Below, piece by piece: positions 5,869 to 13,326 of a stretch of 26,296 nt of DNA (position 1 is its first letter; every line of letters begins with the position of its first letter). Position numbers and translations under genes: made by a program. Location: contig CABUDZ010000018.1 in NCBI GenBank assembly GCA_902490445.1, forward strand, positions 1-26,296, written 5' to 3'. The stretch comes from an uncultured Collinsella sp. (lineage in GTDB: Bacteria > Actinomycetota > Coriobacteriia > Coriobacteriales > Coriobacteriaceae). The notes below the pieces were generated by a model, which searched no databases, was not told the origin of the DNA, and was given only the letters and a program-made list of their open reading frames with translations.

Positions 5869-7920
5869 TTACTCGCCCAGCTGATCAAGGTCGATATCGC
5901 CAAAGAACACCTGGTCCTCCTTGCCGAGCGCACCCGGGATGATGGAGAAGGTGTTGGAGATGCCGTCCTGAGCATCGCGGAACGGGAGCTTGGAAACCGA
6001 AGACAGCGAAGCGATGGCGCCGTGGCTATCGCGCTTGTGCATGGGGTTAGCACCCGGGGCGAAGGGCTGGCCAGCCTTGCGGCCATCAGGCGTAGAACCG
6101 GTCTTCTTGCCGTACACGACGTTGGAGGTGATGGTCAGAACCGAGGTCGTGGGCACGGAGTTGCGGTAGGTGTCGTTCATGCGGATGTACTCCATGAACT
6201 GGTGCACAACGTCGTGAGCGATCTGGTCGACGCGGTCGTCGTCGTTACCGTACTTGGGGAACTCGCCCTCGGTCTCGAAGTCGACAATGATGCCGTTCTC
6301 GTCGCGGACGGGGTGGACCTTGGCGTACTTGATGGCGGACAGGGAGTCAGCCACGACGGAAAGGCCAGCAATGCCCGTAGCGAACCAGCGGTGCACGTGC
6401 TTGTCGTGCAGAGCCATCTGGATGCGCTCGTAGCAATACTTGTCGTGCATGTAGTGGATGATGTTCAGCGAGTTGACGTACACGCCAGCGAGCCACTTCA
6501 TCATGTCGTTGTACTTGGCCACAACGTCGTCGTAATCGAGCGTATCGCCCTCGACGGCGCGATACTTGGGGCCGACCTGCTTCTTGGAGACCTCGTCAAC
6601 ACCGCCGTTGAGTGCGTACAGCAGGCACTTGGCCAGGTTGGCGCGGGCGCCGAAGAACTGCATCTCCTTGCCGATGCGCATGGAGGACACGCAGCAGGCA
6701 ATGCCGTAGTCGTCGCCGTGGTAGACGCGCATGAGGTCGTCGTTCTCGTACTGAATCGAGGAGCTGGCGACAGAAGTCTTGGCGCAGAACTTCTTGAAGT
6801 TCTCGGGCAGACGGGTCGACCACAGAACGGTCATGTTGGGCTCGGGGCTGGTGCCCATGTTCTCGAGCGTGTGCAGGTAGCGGTAGCTCATCTTGGTAAC
6901 GAGCGTACGGCCGTCAACACCCATGCCGCCGATGGACTCGGTGACCCACTGCGGATCGCCGGTAAACAGGGCCTGGTACTCGGGGGTACGGGCAAACTTG
7001 ACCATGCGGAGCTTCATGATGAAGTGATCCACGAACTCCTGGATCTGCTCCTCGGTGAAGGTACCGTTGGCAAGGTCGCGCTCAGCGTAGATGTCGATGA
7101 ACGTGGAGGTACGGCCGATGGACATAGCGGCGCCGTTCTGCTCCTTGACGGAAGCGAGGTAGGCGAAGTACATCCACTGGATGGCCTCCTGCGTGTTGGT
7201 AGCAGGGTTGGAAATGTCGAAACCATAGGTCTCGGCCATCATCTTGAGCTCGCCGAGGGCGCGGATCTGCTCCTGCAGCTCCTCACGATCGCGGATGTTG
7301 TCGGCGGTCATGACCGTCGGGGTGGAAGCCTTCTGGGCCTCCTTGTCCTTGATCAGGTAGTCGACACCGTACAGGGCGACACGACGGTAGTCGCCGATGA
7401 TGCGGCCGCGGCCATAGCCATCGGGCAGACCGGTGATGATGTGGGCCGAGCGGCAGGCGCGCATCTCGGGGGTGTAGACATCGAAGACGCCGGCGTTGTG
7501 AGTCTTGCGCTCGAAGGTGTAGCGCTCGACAACGTTCTCGTCGATCTTGTAGCCGTGCTGGCTGGCAGCCTGGCAAGCGATGCGGATACCGCCGTTGACG
7601 TGCAGCGCGCGCTTGAGCGGCTTGTCGGTCTGGAGGCCGACGATGGTCTCCTTGTCGCGATGGGCGTTATCGATGTAGCCAGCGGGGTGGCTCACGATAC
7701 CCGTGACGGTCTTGGTGTCCATATCGAGGACGCCGCCCTGCTCGCGCTCCTTGAGCAGCAGGTCGAGAACCTCGCCCCACAGCTCCTTGGTACGCTCGGT
7801 CGGGCCGGCGAGGAACGACTCGTCGCCCTCGTAGGGGGTGTAGTTCTTCTGGATGAAGTCTCGGACGTCAACCTCTCCCGTCCAAATGCCTTCCTTGAAG
7901 CCTTCCCATGCCTCCTGCAT
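5869..7920 (-). CDS. pflB: Pyruvate formate-lyase, large catalytic part lacking the glycyl-radical domain
   Basis: A 683-aa protein closely following E. coli PFL (760 aa) from its N-terminus: VRDFIQKNYTPYEGDESFLA, FDVYTPEMRACRSAHIITGL and GRGRIIGDYRRVALYG. The catalytic cysteine pair is Cys409-Cys410 in YGIACCVSSM. It makes acetyl-CoA and formate from pyruvate and CoA without oxygen. It stops after ...GALGKEDQVFFGDIDLDQLGE, near where the E. coli linker (about residue 695) leads into the glycyl-radical domain; that domain is encoded next door at 5532-5783. The stop is a clean TAA and the two sequences barely overlap, so this is a designed split, not a disrupted gene. The start is ATG 7920 with AGGAG about 12 nt upstream. 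Confidence 0.95.
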   Translation of the reverse strand: MQEAWEGFKEGIWTGEVDVRDFIQKNYTPYEGDESFLAGPTERTKELWGEVLDLLLKEREQGGVLDMDTKTVTGIVSHPAGYIDNAHRDKETIVGLQTDKPLKRALHVNGGIRIACQAASQHGYKIDENVVERYTFERKTHNAGVFDVYTPEMRACRSAHIITGLPDGYGRGRIIGDYRRVALYGVDYLIKDKEAQKASTPTVMTADNIRDREELQEQIRALGELKMMAETYGFDISNPATNTQEAIQWMYFAYLASVKEQNGAAMSIGRTSTFIDIYAERDLANGTFTEEQIQEFVDHFIMKLRMVKFARTPEYQALFTGDPQWVTESIGGMGVDGRTLVTKMSYRYLHTLENMGTSPEPNMTVLWSTRLPENFKKFCAKTSVASSSIQYENDDLMRVYHGDDYGIACCVSSMRIGKEMQFFGARANLAKCLLYALNGGVDEVSKKQVGPKYRAVEGDTLDYDDVVAKYNDMMKWLAGVYVNSLNIIHYMHDKYCYERIQMALHDKHVHRWFATGIAGLSVVADSLSAIKYAKVHPVRDENGIIVDFETEGEFPKYGNDDDRVDQIAHDVVHQFMEYIRMNDTYRNSVPTTSVLTITSNVVYGKKTGSTPDGRKAGQPFAPGANPMHKRDSHGAIASLSSVSKLPFRDAQDGISNTFSIIPGALGKEDQVFFGDIDLDQLGE

Positions 7921-8313
7921 TGTGTAACCACGCTCCTAGTTACGTGTAATGCGGCGCTCTCTCACACCGCTGCTTATTGAATTCTTGAATTATCGGCTTG
8001 CACTACCGGCTTCTTCCGTTCTTCACCACACGTTGGTGCAGGGAAAACGTTTGTCCACCTTGGAACTGCAACCCAAAACCCAAGATTTCACCCGTTTGAG
8101 AAGGATAACATAGCCACCCCCTTCATCAGGGCTGTTATATGTTTCTTTTTTTATACCATAAGGTTGTTTTTAACAAATCCGCAGGAAACGCTCCCACCAT
8201 CAGCTACCGTTCACCGATTCGCTTGATATTTCCCCTTGCCTTTATACGTCCTTCACTCTAGCTGTTATGCCAGCTTTAGCAGAGTAAAGTGCCCCAGAGA
8301 CCCCACAGAAACT
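7921..8313 (-). promoter_or_regulatory. Upstream region of the PFL operon
   Basis: 393 bp with no gene, between kdgT's terminator and pflB. It is more AT-rich than its surroundings and should hold the PFL promoter; a TATAAA-like -10 lies near 8148-8153 on the minus strand, but no convincing -35 goes with it. An imperfect dyad ATAACATAGCC/GGCTGTTAT spans 8105-8138 and could be an operator or leader hairpin. GCTACCGTT at 8203-8211 matches, in inverse orientation, the direct repeat at 5277-5306. I saw no classical FNR box. Confidence 0.4.
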
Positions 8314-8351
8314 ACAGGGCGGCCACGGGATTTCCCCCGGGGCCGCCCTGT
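8314..8351 (-). terminator. Terminator after kdgT
   Basis: ACAGGGCGGCC (8314-8324) pairs perfectly with GGCCGCCCTGT (8341-8351), about 40 bp past the kdgT stop codon. The loop can pair further (CGGG/CCCG). There is only a short T-tract (AGTTTC), so it may also protect the 3' end. Confidence 0.7.
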
Positions 8352-8389
8352 GGCATGGCTAGTTATTTAGCTTTGATTGCCGCTTGGCA

Positions 8390-9403
8390 TTAGGCGGCTG
8401 CGGCGGCTTTGTCGGTCGTTGCCTTGCTGTGGCCCTGGCCCTCAAAATGCTTGTAGCACCAGCTGGTGACCAGCGGGGTCAAAATGGCCGTCACGATAGC
8501 ACATGCTGCGACCTGCGCCGTAGCCGTCGCGAGCACCGCGCCGCCGTACATGGCCTCGTTGACGCTTGCCATGGCAGCAGGCGTGGCCACATTGGCTCCG
8601 GCGCAGCTCGAAATGGCCGCACCTGCGACACCCGTACCGCCCGTGAGCTTATCGACCGCGATGACGGGAATTGCAAAGACCACCGAGCAGATCACGCCGA
8701 GCAGGATGCCGGGAAGACCACCGTTGATAAGCTGGCCAAAGGTCATGGTCGATCCCATGGCAAAGAAGACGAGCACGATGATGGCGGAAAGTGCCGGTGC
8801 CATCATCTTCTTAAAGCTGGGGAAGAGGTTACCCAGGATAATGCCGACGACGATCGGCAGGATGGCGCCCACGAGCGACCAGCCGATCGGAGCCTGACCG
8901 GCAGCGCCGAGCACGATCATCGTGACCGGAGGGCCGACAACCAGCGTGGTGATTGCGACGGCACCACGTTCGGCCTCATTGCCCATGGTGCCCATCAGTC
9001 CAGCGTACATAGCGTTGTTCGCACCCGTGCAAGCGGCCAGCATCACCATGGCCGAGATACCAAACAGGTTGTCGTTGAACACATAAAGGATGAGCAGCGA
9101 CACGGCAACGACCACGATCTGCTTGACGGCGATGATGATGGCGCCGCGGGCAGCGGCGGCAGGAGCGCTCTTAAACGAAATCGTCGTACCGACGATGAGC
9201 AAAAAAGCGCCAACAAGCGGGCCTGCGCCCTGCTGGGTCATGCCGAGCGTAAAGCTGCCGAGCGTTTTGAACAGGTCGGGGAACAGCGTGTTGAGCAGGC
9301 AGCCCAACAAAAGCGGCACCAAAATATTGGCACCCGGGATGGAGGACATCTTAAAGAACGGCTCCTTTGCCGCCGGCGCCTCCACCGCAGTCGATTCACT
9401 CAT
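8390..9403 (-). CDS. kdgT: 2-keto-3-deoxygluconate permease
   Basis: A 337-aa integral membrane protein of the KdgT family, a proton symporter taking up 2-keto-3-deoxygluconate, a product of pectin and uronic acid breakdown. About ten hydrophobic segments are visible, beginning at ANILVPLLLGCLLNTLFP, and the family-like segments TGANNAMYAGLMG, VVGPPVTMIVLG and SSCAGANVATPAAMA are present. The C-terminus is a short charged and Ala-rich tail. The start is ATG 9403 with AAGGAG 6 nt upstream. It follows an SDR oxidoreductase (108-bp gap with a hairpin), so the two probably form a sugar-acid operon. No KDG kinase or aldolase is in the window. Confidence 0.88.
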   Translation of the reverse strand: MSESTAVEAPAAKEPFFKMSSIPGANILVPLLLGCLLNTLFPDLFKTLGSFTLGMTQQGAGPLVGAFLLIVGTTISFKSAPAAAARGAIIIAVKQIVVVAVSLLILYVFNDNLFGISAMVMLAACTGANNAMYAGLMGTMGNEAERGAVAITTLVVGPPVTMIVLGAAGQAPIGWSLVGAILPIVVGIILGNLFPSFKKMMAPALSAIIVLVFFAMGSTMTFGQLINGGLPGILLGVICSVVFAIPVIAVDKLTGGTGVAGAAISSCAGANVATPAAMASVNEAMYGGAVLATATAQVAACAIVTAILTPLVTSWCYKHFEGQGHSKATTDKAAAAA

Positions 9404-9460
9404 TTATATCTCCTTTTGATGCGTGCGACACGCGGTCACACGCTCCTGTGCCAGAAAGAA

Positions 9461-9492
9461 GGCGACGGTCCCGAGTCGCAGGAGCCGTCGCC
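9461..9492 (-). terminator. Intercistronic hairpin between the SDR gene and kdgT
   Basis: GGCGACGG (9461-9468) pairs with CCGTCGCC (9485-9492), with TCC/GGA extending the stem. On the minus strand it is followed by TTCTTTCT, so it resembles an intrinsic terminator inside the operon. It probably lowers kdgT expression relative to the SDR gene. Confidence 0.6.
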
Positions 9493-9511
9493 GAATTAAC
9501 GTCGCGGGGTA

Positions 9512-10261
9512 TTACCCGTCCAGAACGATGCCACCGTCGCAGTCACCGATCTCGCCGTTCACGAAGCTGGCAAGGTCGGAGGCAAAGAAGAGCACCATCT
9601 GCGCGGGCTCGCTTGCCTGGGCGGCACGGCCCAGAGGAATACCGTTGATGATGCGCTGAGAGTTCTCGTCAGAGAGAATCGAGGTCATATCGGTAAGGGT
9701 GAGCGACGGGCACACGGCGTTGCAGCGGACGCCAAACTTGCCGCCTTCCTTGGCGACTGCCTTGGTTAGACCGTTAACACCGGCCTTGGAGCTCGCGTAA
9801 GCCGCGGTGCCGAGCAGGCCGCCACCGATCTTGCCCGCAACGGAACTCACGTTGACGATAGTGCCGGCATGGGCCGCCTTAAAGTGCGGGTACACAGCAT
9901 TCATCATAGTGAAGGTACCGTTGAGGTTGATGTCGATGGTACGACGCCACTCGGTGTCATCGATCTCGTCGAACTTCTTGGTGCTGATGACGCCAGCACA
10001 GTTGATCAGGATGTTGGTTTGCGGCAGGTCCGTAAAAATCTGCTCGACGGTCTCGCGTGCCTTGGGTGCATCGGCGACATCGAGCTGATAGAACTTGTTG
10101 CCCTCGCCAAGCTCGACCACAGCGGCCTCGCCCTTGGCAGCGTTCCTTGCGATGAGCGCGACGTGTCCGCCGCCCGCGACGATGCCCTTGGCGATCTCGA
10201 GGCCAATGCCCTGAGTGCCGCCGGTAACGATCGCGGTTTTGCCCGTGAAGTCAAATGCCAT
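9512..10261 (-). CDS. SDR family oxidoreductase, possibly 2-deoxy-D-gluconate 3-dehydrogenase (KduD-like)
   Basis: A 249-aa classical short-chain dehydrogenase. Seen: the cofactor motif TGGTQGIG near residues 14-21, NILINCAG, catalytic Ser in NVSSVAG, and Tyr-x3-Lys in AAYASSKAG. The C-terminus ends GEIGDCDGGIVLDG, the usual SDR substrate loop and end strand. SDRs cannot be given a substrate from sequence alone; KduD or a related gluconate/uronate dehydrogenase is suggested by the KdgT gene directly downstream. FabG is the main alternative. The start is ATG 10261 with a GGGGG ribosome site 8 nt upstream. Confidence 0.8.
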   Translation of the reverse strand: MAFDFTGKTAIVTGGTQGIGLEIAKGIVAGGGHVALIARNAAKGEAAVVELGEGNKFYQLDVADAPKARETVEQIFTDLPQTNILINCAGVISTKKFDEIDDTEWRRTIDINLNGTFTMMNAVYPHFKAAHAGTIVNVSSVAGKIGGGLLGTAAYASSKAGVNGLTKAVAKEGGKFGVRCNAVCPSLTLTDMTSILSDENSQRIINGIPLGRAAQASEPAQMVLFFASDLASFVNGEIGDCDGGIVLDG

Positions 10262-10386
10262 GACTCCAACCCCCTTGATTCAGGTGTCTCCTTGCGGGAA
10301 GTTGGAGCATCGCACGTGGCGATAAATGAGTCCCAGTCGTCATGGTGGTGACAACCCCTCGCCTAACCGCGGGCATAGTAGTTCTT

Positions 10387-10398
10387 TGAAACGCTTCA
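10387..10398. promoter_or_regulatory. LacI-type operator candidate upstream of the SDR-kdgT operon
   Basis: TGAAACGCTTCA is a near-perfect 12-bp palindrome of the type bound by LacI-family regulators such as KdgR/CcpA relatives. It lies about 126 bp upstream of the SDR start. One central mismatch is present. The site is also 113 bp from marR, so which gene it serves is uncertain. The rest of 10262-10510 holds no gene. Confidence 0.35.
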
Positions 10399-10476
10399 GC
10401 AATTGAATTTTTTAACTCTTTATGCGCTCTTTATATTGCCCACTGCATGAGGCCCGAATATGCGGGTATCATCTTT

Positions 10477-10513
10477 CACCGAAAATAGTTTCTAGTGTTA
10501 GGGGTTTTCGGTG
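10477..10513. promoter_or_regulatory. 9-bp dyad overlapping the marR start codon
   Basis: CACCGAAAA (10477-10485) and TTTTCGGTG (10505-10513) are exact inverted repeats with a 19-bp spacer; the right arm contains the GTG start codon of marR. The position fits an autoregulatory MarR operator, and the same arms could hide the start codon in an mRNA hairpin. Confidence 0.45.
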
Positions 10514-10960
10514 GAAGATACCGATTTCCATGAGCTTGGGCGTCAGCTCTTAACTGAGTTTGGCAGCATGCATCATCGCATTTCACGCTCTGCGGACAAA
10601 GCTCTCGGCGGCGAGATGGCTGTCATGCGCGCCCTCATGCTCGCTGGCGGTTCGCTCACGCCGAGCGAACTCGCAAATCGCGCCTGGGTCTCGAGTGCCC
10701 GCATCGCCAATATCTTACGCACTCTCGAAGCCAAGGGCTGGGTCGAGCGCGAGCACTCAAAGACCGACCGTCGTCGTGTACACGTCACGATGACCGATAA
10801 GGGATTCCAGAATCTCGAAATCAAACGTCGGGAATTCGAGGAGCGCACCGCGGCCTTCCTCGAGCAGCTCGGCGAAACAGATACCCAAGAGATGGTGCGC
10901 CTTCTAAGGCGTTTCAACGAAATTATCGACCGCAATCAAGAAAGGAGAGATGCCGAGTGA
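10511..10960 (+). CDS. MarR family transcriptional regulator
   Basis: A 149-aa winged-helix regulator. The core (about residues 45-110) reads SLTPSELANRAWVSSARIAN for the HTH, then LEAKGWVEREHSKTDRRRVH with the basic wing DRRR typical of MarR proteins, then VTMTDKG. Flanking helices would form the dimer interface. The start is GTG 10511 with an AGGGG site 6 nt upstream. Its stop overlaps the GTG start of the first ABC exporter gene (10957-10960), so the three genes form one operon and the regulator probably senses a substrate of the exporter and represses the operon. Confidence 0.9.
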   Translation: MEDTDFHELGRQLLTEFGSMHHRISRSADKALGGEMAVMRALMLAGGSLTPSELANRAWVSSARIANILRTLEAKGWVEREHSKTDRRRVHVTMTDKGFQNLEIKRREFEERTAAFLEQLGETDTQEMVRLLRRFNEIIDRNQERRDAE

Positions 10961-13326
10961 GGATTCTCAAGCTCTTTAAAAAGCATGTCCTGGCACTGTT
11001 CACAGCTATCGTACTTATCGTAATCAGCTGCAACGCCGATCTGGCACTGCCTACCTACATGAGCGACATCGTCGACGTGGGCGTACAGCAAGGCGGCATC
11101 GCCTCGCCCGTGCCCGACACCATTCGTGCCGAATCACTCGATGACCTTGAGCTCTTTATGAGCACCAAGGACGCCAAAGCTGTGGAGGCCGTGTTTAGCA
11201 AGGCTGACAAAAAAGGCATTCGAACGTACAAGGGCACCGAGGAAGAGCGTGCCGATGGCGGCAAGATTGCCGACATTATGAGCCTGCCCGAGACCGTCGT
11301 CCTTTCTCTCAACCAGGGCATCGACGCCAGCTCCATGGGCGACATGACCGGCGCATCCACCGAGGCAAGCAATGGCGGCGGCGCCCAGGCCATGCCCACC
11401 CCCGAGCAGATGGCGGCAATGACGCCCGAGCAGCTCGCCGAGATGCAGCAGAAGGCCACAGCGGCGCAAAACATGCAAAAGCAGATTGATGCCGACGGCG
11501 GCAAGATCACCATGAAGAGTCTGCGCCTAGGTGTCGAGGGCGGTCTGGTAGACCAAAGCAAGCTCGTCGAGGGCGCCAATGAAATGGCGGACAAAATGGG
11601 CTCCATGTCGGGCTCCATCGTGACCCAACGCGCCGTGAGCTATGTGCAAGACGAGTACAAGGCGCAGGGTATCGACCCCGCCGACGTGCAGAACGCCTAC
11701 CTGGGCCGCATGGCGACCACGATGTTTGGTCTGTGCCTGATCTCACTGGTCGCCACCATCCTAACCGGCGCCGTGGCCTCGCGCACCGCCTGTTCCATCG
11801 CACGCGACCTGCGCCGCGAGACCTTCAACAAGGTCATGCACTTCTCGCCAGCCGAGGTGGGCAAGTTTAGCCAGGCCTCGCTCATCACTCGCTGCACCAA
11901 CGACATTCAGCAGATTCAGATGGCCGCAACCCTGTTTATCCGCATGTGCCTCATGGCGCCCGTCATGGGCATCGTCGCCGTCATGCGCGTCCTGGCCAAC
12001 CACACCGGCCTGGAGTGGACCATCGCCGTGGCCATCATCGCGGTCTCGGCCGTCGTCGGCGTGCTTATGGGCCTCACCATGCCCAAGTTCAAAAAGATGC
12101 AGAGCTTTGTGGACCGTGTGAACCTTACCGCCCGCGAGCTGCTCGACGGCCTTATGCCCATCCGCTCGTTTAACCGCGAGGAGCATGAGCTCGAGCGCTT
12201 TGACCAGGCGTCCCTCGACCTGATGACCACGCAGCTCTACACCAACCGAGCCATGAGCTTTATGATGCCGCTCATGATGCTCGTCATGAACTGCATCACC
12301 GTGCTTATCGTCTGGTTTGGTGCGCAGGGCGTGTCCGACGGCGTGATGCAGGTCGGCAACATGATGGCGTTTATCTCCTACACCATGCAGATCGTCATGG
12401 CGTTTATGATCCTCACCATGGTTTCGGTCATCCTGCCCCGCGCCGAGGTCGCAGCCGAGCGCGTGGAAGAGGTCATCACCTGTCCCACGAGCATCAACGA
12501 CCCCGTCTCGCCCAAACTGCCCGCGGCCAACGCGCCGCGCGGTGAGCTCGCCTTCCACGACGTGAGCTTCCAGTATCCCGATGCCCGCGCCGATGTCATC
12601 AGCGGTGTGAACTTCACCACGCACGCCGGCCAGATGCTCGGCATCATCGGCTCCACGGGTTCGGGCAAGTCCACGCTTGTGCAGCTCATCCCGCGCCTGT
12701 ACGACGTCACCGGCGGCAGCATTTCGCTCGACGGCATCGACGTGCGCGATATGACCCTTTCCGAGCTTCGCCGCCGCATTGGTTACATCCCGCAGCAGGG
12801 GCGTCTGTTCTCGGGCACTGTCGAGAGCAACCTCAAATTTGCCGGCGACATGGTGAGCGATGATGACATGCGCCAGGCGGCACGCATCGCACAGGCCGAG
12901 GACTTTATCGCCGAGCGCGAGGGCGGCTACGACTCCCCCATCAGCCAGGGCGGCTCCAATGTCTCGGGCGGTCAGCGCCAGCGCCTGGCCATCGCCCGCG
13001 CGTTGGCCAAAAAGCCCGAGGTCGTGGTGTTCGATGACTCGTTTAGCGCCCTCGACTACAAGACCGACGCGCGCCTGCGCGAGGAGCTTGCCAAAAACGT
13101 TACCGACGCCGCGCTCGTGGTCGTGGCCCAGCGCATCGCGACCATCATGCACGCCGATCAGATCATCGTGCTCGACGACGGCCACGTAGTGGGCACCGGC
13201 ACGCACGAGGAACTGCTGCACAACTGCCCGGCATACCTGGAGATCGCACAGTCGCAGCTTTCCGCCGAGGAGCTGGGGCTTACCCAAGAAGAGATTGAAG
13301 CCGTCATGGAAGGAGGCGAGCGCTAA
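10957..13326 (+). CDS. ABC exporter subunit A with degenerate ATPase site and large extracytoplasmic insertion
   Basis: A 789-aa half-transporter (membrane domain then NBD). TM1 is at about residues 10-32. An unusually long hydrophilic segment, about residues 40-245, with a Met/Gln-rich stretch (MPTPEQMAAMTPEQLAEMQQ) follows before TM2 (about 250-275), so a roughly 200-aa extracytoplasmic domain is predicted. The NBD has Walker A GSTGSGKST (565-573) and signature NVSGGQ (668-673). The Walker B glutamate is replaced by Asp694 (VVFDDS) and the H-loop His by Gln725 (VAQRIA). This matches the degenerate partner of heterodimeric exporters such as TM287/288. The GTG start overlaps the marR stop; AAGGAG is upstream. 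Confidence 0.92.
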   Translation: MRILKLFKKHVLALFTAIVLIVISCNADLALPTYMSDIVDVGVQQGGIASPVPDTIRAESLDDLELFMSTKDAKAVEAVFSKADKKGIRTYKGTEEERADGGKIADIMSLPETVVLSLNQGIDASSMGDMTGASTEASNGGGAQAMPTPEQMAAMTPEQLAEMQQKATAAQNMQKQIDADGGKITMKSLRLGVEGGLVDQSKLVEGANEMADKMGSMSGSIVTQRAVSYVQDEYKAQGIDPADVQNAYLGRMATTMFGLCLISLVATILTGAVASRTACSIARDLRRETFNKVMHFSPAEVGKFSQASLITRCTNDIQQIQMAATLFIRMCLMAPVMGIVAVMRVLANHTGLEWTIAVAIIAVSAVVGVLMGLTMPKFKKMQSFVDRVNLTARELLDGLMPIRSFNREEHELERFDQASLDLMTTQLYTNRAMSFMMPLMMLVMNCITVLIVWFGAQGVSDGVMQVGNMMAFISYTMQIVMAFMILTMVSVILPRAEVAAERVEEVITCPTSINDPVSPKLPAANAPRGELAFHDVSFQYPDARADVISGVNFTTHAGQMLGIIGSTGSGKSTLVQLIPRLYDVTGGSISLDGIDVRDMTLSELRRRIGYIPQQGRLFSGTVESNLKFAGDMVSDDDMRQAARIAQAEDFIAEREGGYDSPISQGGSNVSGGQRQRLAIARALAKKPEVVVFDDSFSALDYKTDARLREELAKNVTDAALVVVAQRIATIMHADQIIVLDDGHVVGTGTHEELLHNCPAYLEIAQSQLSAEELGLTQEEIEAVMEGGER

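Noticed and set aside
6022..7980. 652-aa open frame on the plus strand opposite pflB
   Set aside because: It is the antisense mirror of the conserved pflB coding frame. It has no ribosome site, and its Val/Gly/Asp-rich composition is typical of GC-rich antisense frames.
11761..13287. 508-aa open frame on the minus strand opposite the first ABC exporter
   Set aside because: The exporter has intact family motifs on the plus strand; the antisense frame is His/Asp-rich shadow sequence with no start signals.
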